DNA of 25,559 nucleotides from CAZGYE01 sp964530165. Lineage in GTDB: Bacteria; Planctomycetota; Planctomycetia; Planctomycetales; Planctomycetaceae. Below the pieces are notes generated by a model that was not told the DNA's origin, ran no database searches, and was given only the letters and a program-made list of their open reading frames with translations. The stretch is from assembly GCA_964530165.1 (NCBI GenBank), contig CAZGYE010000042.1, forward strand, positions 1-25,559, given 5' to 3'. Of the stretch, positions 15,741 to 22,779 are shown in pieces (positions within the stretch are counted from its first letter, which is position 1; each line of letters starts with the position of its first letter). The translations under genes were made by a program, and so were the position numbers.

Positions 15741-17018
15741 TTGTCGCGAACTCACCCCGAACATTGGCGATCGTATACCGGCCCGGCCAACTGGTATCAG
15801 ATCTGGTATCCTCCCGGCTGGCAATTGGAGGAAGGCGACGGGCTCGCAGAGTTGGTCTCTCCCGACGGTCACGGCAGATTAAGCCTGAACTGCTTCTGGC
15901 TGTCCGAGCCGAAGGACGTCGAACTGGCAGCGGTCCTCGACGTGGAGTCGCTGTTTCCACGATCGCGGAACGTGCAGCACATCAATCCGTTAGACGTGCC
16001 CTATCGATCGTTCGGTCTAGAGGGCGAGTCACCCGTGTCGAAACGCCCCCCGTGGTGGAAACACCTTTTGGAAAAAACCAAGTGGCGGCGATGGCGGATC
16101 TGGGCGGTGCAGCAGCAGTCGGTGTGCCTGGCGGCTTCGCTCGTGCAGACGGGAGAGTTTGACCCTGAGCTGCGAACGCTGAGTGTCATGATCCTCAACA
16201 CGCTTCGGCTGGCCGACGAGCCGGCCGACCCGCCCCGCATGTTTGCCGAGCGGGTCCTGAAATTGGCCCGCGAGCGGTTCCCGCTGCTGAAATGTGAGCA
16301 AAGCGACGAATTCCAACTGCAGTTGGGCGGATCGAATATCAACCTGTTCAACTTTTACCGCTCGTACGTCTCCAGCCCGGAGAAGTTCGAGGAGATCTTG
16401 CTGCCGGCGCTGACCACGGTCGTCCAGGTGCAGGAATGGGGCACACAACAGACCGAGCCGCCGCTTGAGCGGGTCCGCGAGCGGATCATGCCGATGCTTT
16501 ATCCCGAATCGGTCTGGCGCGAGAGCTTTCCGAACTTTGTCGGCGCCGGCTGGCTGGCGGGACAGATGATCCTCTACGTCGTCGACGAATCGAACGCCTA
16601 TTGGTACATTCGCAACGACCTTCTCAAGACTTGGAACCTCACACCCGAAGAGCTCCATCGATTGGCTTTGGAGAACCTCGAAACCTATTTCGACAACAAT
16701 GAAATGGAGTTTATCCTCGCCGGAGAAACCGGAAGCCAGCAGGTGCTCATGCCGAACCGGCCCGACGCCTACAACGCCTCTCGGTTGCTCAGCCCTGCGT
16801 TTCACCGTAAGCTCCGCGAAGTGCTGGGCGGCGAAGTCGTCGTCGGCATCCCCAGCCGCGACTTCTGCGTGGCCGTCAGCCTCGACTCCGGCGAAATCAT
16901 CGAGCAAGTCCGCAGGCAGGTCCGGGAAGATTACGCGCAGAGAGACCATCCGCTCTGCGAGCGTCTGCTGCTGATCAGTTCAGACGGCGTCAGTGAGTAT
17001 ATGGAAGAAGGAGAGTAG
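15741..17018 (+). CDS. DUF1444 family protein, TTG start
   Basis: A predicted cytoplasmic protein of 425 residues. The start TTG 15741 follows a well-placed GGAG; the frame upstream reads as arginine/serine-rich shadow of the DUF1844 gene, so longer starts are unlikely. The first ~150 residues (from SRTHPEHWRSYTGPANWYQI, with WYPPGWQLEEGDGLAELVSP) resemble a separate N-terminal module. The rest matches the DUF1444 (YtpQ-like) pattern: FNFYRSYVSSPEKFEEILLP, then RIMPMLYPESVW, then AYWYIRNDLLKTWNLTPEEL and VVGIPSRDFCVAVS. No signal peptide or membrane segment is seen. The function of DUF1444 proteins is unknown. The next gene's coding sequence begins almost at this stop. Confidence 0.8.
   Translation: MSRTHPEHWRSYTGPANWYQIWYPPGWQLEEGDGLAELVSPDGHGRLSLNCFWLSEPKDVELAAVLDVESLFPRSRNVQHINPLDVPYRSFGLEGESPVSKRPPWWKHLLEKTKWRRWRIWAVQQQSVCLAASLVQTGEFDPELRTLSVMILNTLRLADEPADPPRMFAERVLKLARERFPLLKCEQSDEFQLQLGGSNINLFNFYRSYVSSPEKFEEILLPALTTVVQVQEWGTQQTEPPLERVRERIMPMLYPESVWRESFPNFVGAGWLAGQMILYVVDESNAYWYIRNDLLKTWNLTPEELHRLALENLETYFDNNEMEFILAGETGSQQVLMPNRPDAYNASRLLSPAFHRKLREVLGGEVVVGIPSRDFCVAVSLDSGEIIEQVRRQVREDYAQRDHPLCERLLLISSDGVSEYMEEGE
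17008..17013 (+). promoter_or_regulatory. Ribosome binding site without a standard start codon
   Basis: AAGGAG lies inside the end of the DUF1444 gene. The codon 7 nt downstream in the hydrolase frame is GTC (17021), not ATG, GTG or TTG. It suggests the original start was here or close by. Confidence 0.4.
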
Positions 17019-17080
17019 CTGTCAGCTTTCAGCAGCCGACCCGTCAACTGATACTGCTGGGCACCGGCACGAGTACCGGG

Positions 17081-17812
17081 GTGCCGGTCATCGGCTGTGA
17101 TTGCGCGGTGTGCACATCGACGAATCCGCGTAATCGGCGGACACGCACCGGCGCGCTGGTGCGGGCGGAGGAGGGAAATTTTCTGATCGATACGCCGCCG
17201 GAATTGCGGATACAATTGCTTCGCGAGCAAATCGACTTGATTCAGGCCGCCGTCTTCACACACGCTCATGCCGATCACATTCACGGGCTGGACGATTTGC
17301 GGATTTTCGGACACCGCCTGGATCGAGCAGTACCCCTGTACTGTGAAGAGACCGTCGAGGGGCAATTGCGGGCCGCGTTCCACTACGCATTCTCGCCGCC
17401 GTCGCCGAACGCGCACGCGTTTGCAGTTCCGCGGCTGAGGTTTGAGCGCATCGGGCTGGAACCGTTCGGATTGCTCGGCGTGGTTGTGCGGCCGATTCGT
17501 CTTCTGCACGGCAAGCTGCCGGTGCTCGGTTTTCGGTTGGGCGACGTCGCCTTCTGCACCGACGTCAGCCGCATTCCCGATGAAAGCTGGCCGCTGTTGG
17601 AAGGGCTCGACGTGTTGGTCGTCGACGCGCTGCGGGAGAGACCGCACCCCACGCACTTTTCCGTCGACGAAAGCCTGGAAGTTGTCGAGCGGGTCAAGCC
17701 GCGGCAGACATATTTCACGCACATCGCTCACCAGCTAGACCATGACGCCACCAACGCCCGCTTGCCGCGAGGTGTGGAGTTGGCCTACGATGGTTTGAAG
17801 ATCCGGTTCTAA
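17081..17812 (+). CDS. Metallo-beta-lactamase-fold hydrolase, PhnP-like
   Basis: A cytoplasmic metal-dependent phosphodiesterase-like protein. The HxHxDH signature THAHADHIHG places metal ligands at His61, His63, Asp65 and His66 (numbered from GTG 17081). Later ligands are suggested by LLHGKLPVLGF, FCTDVSRIP and FTHIAHQLDHD. CDCAVC near the start (Cys6, Cys8, Cys11) matches the extra structural zinc site of PhnP-type members. GTG 17081 is the first standard start in frame, yet the preceding in-frame codons read RQLILLGTGTSTG, the usual first strand and GTG loop of this family, so the real protein probably begins upstream, near 17021-17051, at a non-standard codon. A good AAGGAG (17008-17013) lies 7 nt before GTC 17021. 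No phn genes are nearby, so a phosphonate role is not supported. Confidence 0.85.
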   Translation: MPVIGCDCAVCTSTNPRNRRTRTGALVRAEEGNFLIDTPPELRIQLLREQIDLIQAAVFTHAHADHIHGLDDLRIFGHRLDRAVPLYCEETVEGQLRAAFHYAFSPPSPNAHAFAVPRLRFERIGLEPFGLLGVVVRPIRLLHGKLPVLGFRLGDVAFCTDVSRIPDESWPLLEGLDVLVVDALRERPHPTHFSVDESLEVVERVKPRQTYFTHIAHQLDHDATNARLPRGVELAYDGLKIRF

Positions 17813-17824
17813 GCGGCGAAGACT

Positions 17825-17902
17825 GATCAGTAGTCATTGGTCATTGGTCATTGGTCATTGATCAGTAGTCATTGGTCATTGGTCATTGGTCATTGGTCAT
17901 TG
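17825..17902. repeat. GTCATTG heptamer tandem repeat in two blocks
   Basis: Four exact copies of GTCATTG (17833-17860) and five exact copies (17868-17902) each follow an ATCAGTA leader (17826-17832 and 17861-17867). The whole block is therefore itself a duplicated unit with one extra heptamer. It lies between the hydrolase stop and the next start codon. The unit is far shorter than a CRISPR repeat and has no spacers. Confidence 0.92.
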
Positions 17903-17921
17903 TCTCGGGCGGTGTTTTTCG

Positions 17922-18320
17922 ATGCGCGATCACGAACAGGCCATGCTCGTCTACGTCCAACTGGCCGAGCTGTCGCAGCAGAAGCGGCAACTGCCGGGCT
18001 GCGATAAGTTCCTGTTGCTGGCCGGCGTGTCCGCGTGCTGCGCCGGCTGGCCTGAAGTCGCCCGGCGTTGCCGCGAGCTGGTGCTGGCTCACAATCATCT
18101 GCACCTAATCGGTAAGTTCGAAACGTTCGCGGATGCCCTGCGCGATCCGGAATTCAAACCGTTCGTGAAACGGCTCGAACGCTTCTGCCCCTACGAAAAG
18201 GCGGAATACCTGCTGAAGCAATTGGACACGGAAGCTGGTTTGCGCCGGAGTGCTTCTGTCCCCAATGCCGGCCAATACGCACTGGAGCTTCTTGCTGACG
18301 AGGCATCAGAGGAGCCGTAG
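17922..18320 (+). CDS. Conserved-looking hypothetical protein, helical
   Basis: A small soluble protein of 132 residues from ATG 17922; a GGGCGG run upstream is only a weak ribosome site. The sequence is rich in helix formers, with aliphatic/charged periodicity (MLVYVQLAELSQQKRQLPGC, then LLLAGVSACCAGWPEVARRC and ALRDPEFKPFVKRLERFCPY). It looks like a TPR-like or helical-repeat fold, but no repeat is exact. It has no signal peptide or membrane segment. I do not recognise a named family. The GTCATTG repeat ends 19 nt upstream and may sit in its leader. Confidence 0.65.
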   Translation: MRDHEQAMLVYVQLAELSQQKRQLPGCDKFLLLAGVSACCAGWPEVARRCRELVLAHNHLHLIGKFETFADALRDPEFKPFVKRLERFCPYEKAEYLLKQLDTEAGLRRSASVPNAGQYALELLADEASEEP

Positions 18321-18375
18321 GCCGATCTGCACCGCGCAGGCGAGAAGTTGACCAGCGACGGGGCGGCAGGGTAAC

Positions 18376-19239
18376 ATGCGCCTTGTCATGGCTTGGATCG
18401 AACAGACAAAAAAGAGTTCCCGAAAGAGCGGTGGGCCGCAATACTATTTGCAGGGCCTGACTGAGCCCAGCCAATTGATGTTGCAGCGTCACGAAACGCG
18501 GCCCGTGCGCCTTTGGACGCAATACGGCATCATCGAAACCGGACTCACCGCCGTCTCATCGAAGGTCGGTCGGGTCGGGCACGACCGTGTGCAGAGCAAT
18601 CGTGGTAAGGTGGCTTCCGTGGCCCACCAGGTGGCTCACTGGTACCGGTTGAAAGAAACCGACATTGAGCGTATTGAATTTTCGGATTCCTTTGACGAGT
18701 CCAAATATTTCGTTATTCAACCATCGCATATCAAATTGTACGGGCGCAAGCAGCGCCGGTCCTTGCGCCATGATTCTCACCCATTGACAATTGTCGACGG
18801 ACATCACTCGGCGTTGCTGACGTCGCAACTGCGGAACCCGAACCAATTCTCGAAATCCTGTCGTTCCTGGGTTCAATCACAGATCACGTCAATCGTCGCC
18901 GATCATGGCCGGCGATTGCCCCATCTCGACGAACCCGATCTCCTCAGGGCCAGCGGCGCGTTGCAGAAACTTGGCATCAATCTCGGTCCGTTCCGCGGAA
19001 AAGGGATTGATTGCCCGGACGCAACGTTCGCATTTCTCGGGTATCCGGAATATCCCTGCCAAATCGAGCTTGAGAAGCTCTCCAGCGGCTTCAAGGCGCC
19101 CCATCACAAGAAGCAAGGCCATCACAGTCAACGAATTGTCGTGCTGTGCATGGAGCATGATGCGCCGGACGTACTGAGAAGGTACATCGACATCATTGAG
19201 TTGAGAGAACTCGATCGACTATTACGAGAAGCAGCATGA
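18376..19239 (+). CDS. Putative PD-(D/E)XK nuclease partner of a DNA methyltransferase
   Basis: This protein of 287 residues starts at ATG 18376 after an AGGG; a second ATG at 18388 lacks a ribosome site. No close family is recognised. The C-terminal third contains Pro214-Asp215 (GIDCPDATFAF), then QIELEK with Glu231, Glu233 and Lys234, then SSGFKAPHHK. This spacing fits a PD-(D/E)XK nuclease core with an E-x-E-K variant, preceded by a helix (EPDLLRASGALQKLG) that could hold the N-terminal acidic residue. Its stop overlaps the methyltransferase start (ATGA, 19236-19239), which implies translational coupling. Base composition is AT-richer than the flanks: 21 of 60 bases at 18661-18720 are G or C. 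A restriction endonuclease role is inferred from motif and context; a regulator or specificity subunit is possible. Confidence 0.6.
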   Translation: MRLVMAWIEQTKKSSRKSGGPQYYLQGLTEPSQLMLQRHETRPVRLWTQYGIIETGLTAVSSKVGRVGHDRVQSNRGKVASVAHQVAHWYRLKETDIERIEFSDSFDESKYFVIQPSHIKLYGRKQRRSLRHDSHPLTIVDGHHSALLTSQLRNPNQFSKSCRSWVQSQITSIVADHGRRLPHLDEPDLLRASGALQKLGINLGPFRGKGIDCPDATFAFLGYPEYPCQIELEKLSSGFKAPHHKKQGHHSQRIVVLCMEHDAPDVLRRYIDIIELRELDRLLREAA

Positions 19240-20981
19240 CTCGACCGCCGTCCCAACCGTTACGCAGGTCCTTCGTACCCGCCAAGCAAGGAGCGAGCCG
19301 CCATTACGGAAGCCATCCTTACTTCACGAAACGAGCGTGGAACGTCGTTCAGGAATACATTCGGCATTTCTCATCCCAAGGTGACACTGTCCTCGATCCA
19401 TTTGGTGGCTCGGGAGTGACGGCGGTCGAATCGCTCGTGCTCAGGCGAAAAGCGATTTACGTTGACATCAGCCAGTGGGCCTGCTTCCTTGCGCGCCAGA
19501 CAGCCATTGCCCCGGTTGATATCGGCAAATTGCGAGACGCTTTCCTGGCCGTTGATGAAGGGTGCCGCCAGGACATCTTGGATATTTGGGCCACGCCGAA
19601 CCGCGATTTGAAAAACGTTGCGGTAAGAGACTGGTATCCCAAGAAAGTCCGCTTGCCGGATAATTCCGACGTTCAGTTCGTTGAGGAGCTTTTCACCCCT
19701 CGCATGTTGCACGGTCTGGCCCGACTACGTGCAGAGATCACCAAGGTGACACACAAGCCAAGCCGCGATCTGCTGCTTTTTGCGTTCTCCTCAACGCTTG
19801 CACGCATCAATTGCACGTTTCTCTCTGCATCGAACCGGCGAGAAAGCCGCGGTGGCGCGGCGATATTCAGCATCTACCGTTACAAAGTAGCCAAAGAGCC
19901 TGTTGAGCTGCCACTTTGGGACCAGTTTGCGAAGCGTGTTGATCGTCTGGTCGTCGCCAAACGCGAGACGAACGAGCTAATTGGCGATTTCTATGAAGAA
20001 GACACAGCCGTTTTCAAGCATGGATCGGCAACTCGCTTGCTCAATTGGCTGGAACCGGGGAGCGTGGACTACATCTACACCGATCCGCCTTACGGGGCAC
20101 ATATTGCATATCTCGATTTGTCTACCATGTGGGCGGCGTGGCTAGGGATGCAAATCAGTCCGACAGACCGTACGGAAGAGGCTATTGAAGGCGGCCAATT
20201 GCGGAAGTCTCACGATGTTTACCATCATCTCATGACCACAGCTCTACAACAGATGTACGAGATTCTCAGGACCTCTGGTTGGATGAGTATTGTGTTTGCC
20301 CACCGAGACACAACGTATTGGGAAAGTCTGGTCGATGCGTGCTCGGCAGCCGGGTTCAAGTACGTCAACACGCTCGTTCAGCCGGTCGGCGTTGTTTGGT
20401 CGATGCACAAGAAAAAAAACCCTTTGCGCGTTCTCTCCGGGGAGCTCGTTCTGAATTTCAGAAAAACAGCTCGTCCGGCAAAACGCCGAAAGCCGAAGCG
20501 AAAAGTGGACGCTGCGACCGTCGTCCGACAGTGCTGCGAGCGGACAATTATTGAGCAAGTGGGGGCGACGACGGAGAACCTTCACCACAGCGTCGTGCCA
20601 AAACTGCTTGAAACAGGATTGTTGACGGAGTTTAGTCGCGAGTGTGGTGACATCACCCCAATGTTTGAGCGTCATTTTCGTTTTGACGAAGTCACGGCCA
20701 AATGGTATCTCCGCGAAGAAGAACCAAGGGTGGCGCGTGTATCGGAAACAGAATTTGCAAGATACCACATTCAAAACTTCTTGTCGCAGCGGAACCGCGA
20801 GGGATTGGATGCCACGGAATCCGAAGTTTTGGAGTACGTTGAATCGCGGCTTTCTAATGGTCGCACTCTTCCAAGGAAAGAGATTAAGAAGATCCTCTCA
20901 GAAGTGGCGTGTTGCCCCGACAAACGCAATTGGAGGTTGATGGGCGCAACCAGACAGCAAGAGTTTTCTTTCACACCGTAG
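19236..20981 (+). CDS. DNA (amino) methyltransferase, restriction-modification type
   Basis: This S-adenosylmethionine-dependent DNA methyltransferase has 581 residues. The AdoMet-binding motif I, VLDPFGGSGVTAVES, is at about 52-66 and is followed by YVDIS (motif II region, 76-79). The catalytic motif IV, TDPPYG, is at 282-287. The D-P-P-Y tetrad indicates N6-adenine or N4-cytosine methylation. The long gap between motifs I and IV could hold target recognition, as in alpha-type enzymes. The N-terminal YGSHPYFTKRAW resembles the start of motif X. After about residue 400 a Lys/Arg-rich linker leads to a ~180-residue C-terminal extension that is not part of the usual catalytic domain. The start overlaps the upstream gene's stop. 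Composition is lower in GC than the flanks, suggesting transfer. Target sequence unknown. Confidence 0.9.
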   Translation: MTRPPSQPLRRSFVPAKQGASRHYGSHPYFTKRAWNVVQEYIRHFSSQGDTVLDPFGGSGVTAVESLVLRRKAIYVDISQWACFLARQTAIAPVDIGKLRDAFLAVDEGCRQDILDIWATPNRDLKNVAVRDWYPKKVRLPDNSDVQFVEELFTPRMLHGLARLRAEITKVTHKPSRDLLLFAFSSTLARINCTFLSASNRRESRGGAAIFSIYRYKVAKEPVELPLWDQFAKRVDRLVVAKRETNELIGDFYEEDTAVFKHGSATRLLNWLEPGSVDYIYTDPPYGAHIAYLDLSTMWAAWLGMQISPTDRTEEAIEGGQLRKSHDVYHHLMTTALQQMYEILRTSGWMSIVFAHRDTTYWESLVDACSAAGFKYVNTLVQPVGVVWSMHKKKNPLRVLSGELVLNFRKTARPAKRRKPKRKVDAATVVRQCCERTIIEQVGATTENLHHSVVPKLLETGLLTEFSRECGDITPMFERHFRFDEVTAKWYLREEEPRVARVSETEFARYHIQNFLSQRNREGLDATESEVLEYVESRLSNGRTLPRKEIKKILSEVACCPDKRNWRLMGATRQQEFSFTP

Positions 20982-21046
20982 TTAATCAGCCTGCTTCGCA
21001 AAAAAGCCAACCGCGTCACGGACCGACCCGCCCGAGAAGAACACTA

Positions 21047-21067
21047 GTGAGACTGCGCTGGTCTCAC
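21047..21067. terminator. Hairpin between convergent genes
   Basis: GTGAGAC (21047-21053) pairs with GTCTCAC (21061-21067) across a 7-nt loop. It covers the stop codon of the LysM gene on the minus strand and lies 66 nt past the methyltransferase stop. There is no clear U-run, so terminator function is tentative. Confidence 0.4.
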
Positions 21068-22152
21068 GGCAGCACGATCGTCATTCCTTCTCGCAGGAGG
21101 TTTCGCTTGTTGAGCTGATGGCGATTGGCGCGGAAGATTTTTTCTGTGGCGCTGCGGCTGCTGTAGAATCGCAGGGCAATTTTTTCCAGGCTGTCGCCGC
21201 GGCGGACGGTGTAGCGCCGCGGCTGAGGTTCGGAACCGGCCGATTCAACCCGCGGCCGCGCTGCATCGCCGGCGACGGTCGTTTTTTGATGTGTGTCGTC
21301 CTCTTCGGAACGCTTGCCGGAAGAGGTTTCGGGCGGCGCTGGAACCTGGGCGGACGGTTCGCCGGACTTTCGGATCCGGTTGCTGCCGGCTGAGTTTGGC
21401 ATGAGGGGGTTTCGCGGAACAGGGATGAATCGGTGGCGTTTGGTTTGGGTCGGCGGTTGGGAGCCGGTCGTGTCGGCCGGCTCTGTCGTGGCCGTAGCCG
21501 GTTCTGCTGGGGAATCACCACGACCGCTGTGCTTCGGGATTCGGATCGTTATGCCGGTCCGCAAGTCATCCGGGTTCTTGAGTTGATCGCGATTAGCCCG
21601 GTAGAGCTTCATGAAGTCAGCGCTGCTGCCGAGATAGCGGGCCGCCAGACCCGTGAGCGTCTCTCCCGGCTTCACGCGATGCCAAATCGCTTCGCCGGAC
21701 AAATTAGCCGGCACGTTCCACGACGACTGCTGGGAATCCGCTTCGACACTCGCCGGGGACGTTCGGTTCTGCTCCGGCACGGCGACCGAAATGGAGCCCC
21801 CCAAGGTCCCGCGTGCTGACGGAATCGGATCCGGTGGTGCGCCTGGTTCCCAAGCTGGAGCTTGGGAACCAGGTGAATCGGAATCGGCGGCTCCGAGAAA
21901 ATCGGGACGCTCGAATCGCCGCCCCGGCCGGCTGTTTTCCCGATCGTGACCGCCGGCAGAGACAACCGGTTCGATGTCCTTCAAGTACGGCAGACTGCCA
22001 GCCTGCTCACGAATTTGGTTGTCGATTGCCTGCGGGTCTTGGAGTTCCGGGATCTCGACAGTTGGATCCGGCTCGTTCCGGAAGAAGAACGCGCCGACAG
22101 CGCCGATCAGCAGAATTCCCAACGCCAGTCCGAGTTTCTTGTCGCGATGCAT
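21064..22152 (-). CDS. Membrane-anchored protein with two LysM domains
   Basis: A protein of 362 residues, with ATG 22152 and GGAG 7 nt upstream. Residues 8-24 (LALGILLIGAVGAFFFR) form a single membrane helix after a basic start, so the rest most likely lies outside the cytoplasmic membrane. LysM domain 1 is at about 158-206 (HRVKPGETLTGLAARYL through GITIRIP). LysM domain 2 is at about 313-362 (YTVRRGDSLEKIALRFY through GMTIVLP) and forms the extreme C-terminus. The linkers are Pro/Ser/Thr/Glu-rich and low in complexity. LysM binds peptidoglycan or chitin-like N-acetylglucosamine polymers, so a cell-wall or envelope-tethering role is likely. No catalytic domain is present. The first linker contains an in-frame copy of a palindromic repeat (21842-21873). 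Confidence 0.87.
   Translation of the reverse strand: MHRDKKLGLALGILLIGAVGAFFFRNEPDPTVEIPELQDPQAIDNQIREQAGSLPYLKDIEPVVSAGGHDRENSRPGRRFERPDFLGAADSDSPGSQAPAWEPGAPPDPIPSARGTLGGSISVAVPEQNRTSPASVEADSQQSSWNVPANLSGEAIWHRVKPGETLTGLAARYLGSSADFMKLYRANRDQLKNPDDLRTGITIRIPKHSGRGDSPAEPATATTEPADTTGSQPPTQTKRHRFIPVPRNPLMPNSAGSNRIRKSGEPSAQVPAPPETSSGKRSEEDDTHQKTTVAGDAARPRVESAGSEPQPRRYTVRRGDSLEKIALRFYSSRSATEKIFRANRHQLNKRNLLREGMTIVLP
21842..21873. repeat. 32-nt near-perfect palindrome inside the LysM gene
   Basis: CCTGGTTCCCAAGCT (21842-21856) is the exact reverse complement of AGCTTGGGAACCAGG (21859-21873), with a 2-nt centre. On the coding strand it is read as part of PGSQAPAWEPG in the Pro-rich linker. A 15-bp stem with a 2-base centre is far beyond chance and looks like a dispersed palindromic repeat inserted in frame. 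Confidence 0.9.
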
Positions 22153-22169
22153 TGCTTCGCTCCGCCTGT

Positions 22170-22204
22170 GGAAGCATTCAGCGGTCAGCTATCAGTTCTT
22201 CTGT
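22170..22204. repeat. GCATTCAGCGGTCAGC repeat, copy 1
   Basis: A 35-nt unit beginning GGAAGCATTCAGCGGTCAGC recurs at 22693-22748, where extra AGCTATC-type units are inserted. An imperfect inverted partner, CTGAATGCTGACGGCTGATC, is at 22448-22470 and 22751-22773. Confidence 0.8.
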
Positions 22205-22267
22205 ACTGCAAAGGTTCAAAATCTTGTTTTCCTGCGCAAATTCTTGTCACCAGGATACATTTTGAAA

Positions 22268-22410
22268 AACCACGGAGACACGGAGGCACGGAGATCGGAT
22301 AGAAATTTACTCAGTCCAATCAGTTGGTAAGAGGCTTCAGGTGACAGAAAAACTTCGATTCCCAAACCTTGTAGTCTGATTCTTCTCTGTGTCTCTGTGT
22401 CTCCGTGGTT
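22268..22410. repeat. Element bounded by ACGGAGACAC-type inverted repeats
   Basis: The 26-nt left end (22268-22293, starting AACCACGGAGACAC) and right end (22385-22410, ending GTGTCTCCGTGGTT) are inverted copies with three mismatches, all transitions. They enclose about 91 nt of non-coding sequence. The layout resembles a small non-autonomous inverted-repeat element; no target duplication was confirmed. Confidence 0.7.
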
Positions 22411-22447
22411 CAGTCAATTGGTTGTGGCTCTGCCGCGCTGTGTGTGT

Positions 22448-22470
22448 CTGAATGCTGACGGCTGATCGCT
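22448..22470. repeat. CTGAATGCTGACGGCTGATC repeat, copy 1
   Basis: A 23-nt unit identical to 22751-22773. It is an imperfect inverted copy of the GCATTCAGCGGTCAGC unit at 22170, so the interval 22170-22470 is flanked by inverted ends. Confidence 0.75.
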
Positions 22471-22692
22471 GAGCGCTCTTTTCTGAGAGCTGATCGCTCG
22501 TCGTATCGTGATATCGGTTGGCGACCGGGCGAAACAGAGCCGAAACGCAGCGCGTCGCACCGTCAGCACAAATTGGGGCAAATGGCTAACAGATGACCCG
22601 ATGATGTCAGAAGTGCGGTTACCGATCATGCCAGACGGTGCAATCGAAACGCTTAACCGGACCAAAGAGATGGCGCGGGAAGTGTGGAATGC

Positions 22693-22773
22693 GGAAGCAT
22701 TCAGCGGTCAGCTTTCAGCTATCAGCTATCAGCTATCAGTTCTTCTGTGGCTGAATGCTGACGGCTGATCGCT
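22693..22773. repeat. GCATTCAGCGGTCAGC repeat copy 2 with expanded AGCTATC units and inverted partner
   Basis: The unit of 22170-22204 recurs at 22693-22748 with an internal expansion of AGCTATC units. The inverted partner follows at once (22751-22773), making a compact hairpin-like structure just past the glgB stop. It may shape the 3' end of the glgB transcript. Confidence 0.8.
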
Positions 22774-22779
22774 CGTAGT

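Larger units (their letters stand above)
22153..22779. other. Repeat-rich intergenic region
   Basis: About 630 bases lie between two minus-strand genes and carry at least two repeat families (listed separately). No credible gene is present; a plus-strand frame at 22508-22768 ends by translating the repeats. The LysM gene's promoter and the end of the glgB transcript must lie here. Confidence 0.7.

Noticed and set aside
17081..17812. Phosphonate (C-P lyase) pathway gene phnP
   Set aside because: The fold and Cys motif are PhnP-like, but no other phn genes lie nearby and this subfamily has many other members.
17825..17902. CRISPR-like array
   Set aside because: Repeats are only 7 nt and directly adjacent with no spacers, and no cas genes are present.
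22268..22410. Complete insertion sequence
   Set aside because: Inverted ends are present but the interior is only about 91 nt and has no transposase.
22508..22768. Plus-strand 86-codon frame
   Set aside because: Its last third translates the dispersed AGCTATC repeats, there is no ribosome site, and the composition is unremarkable.
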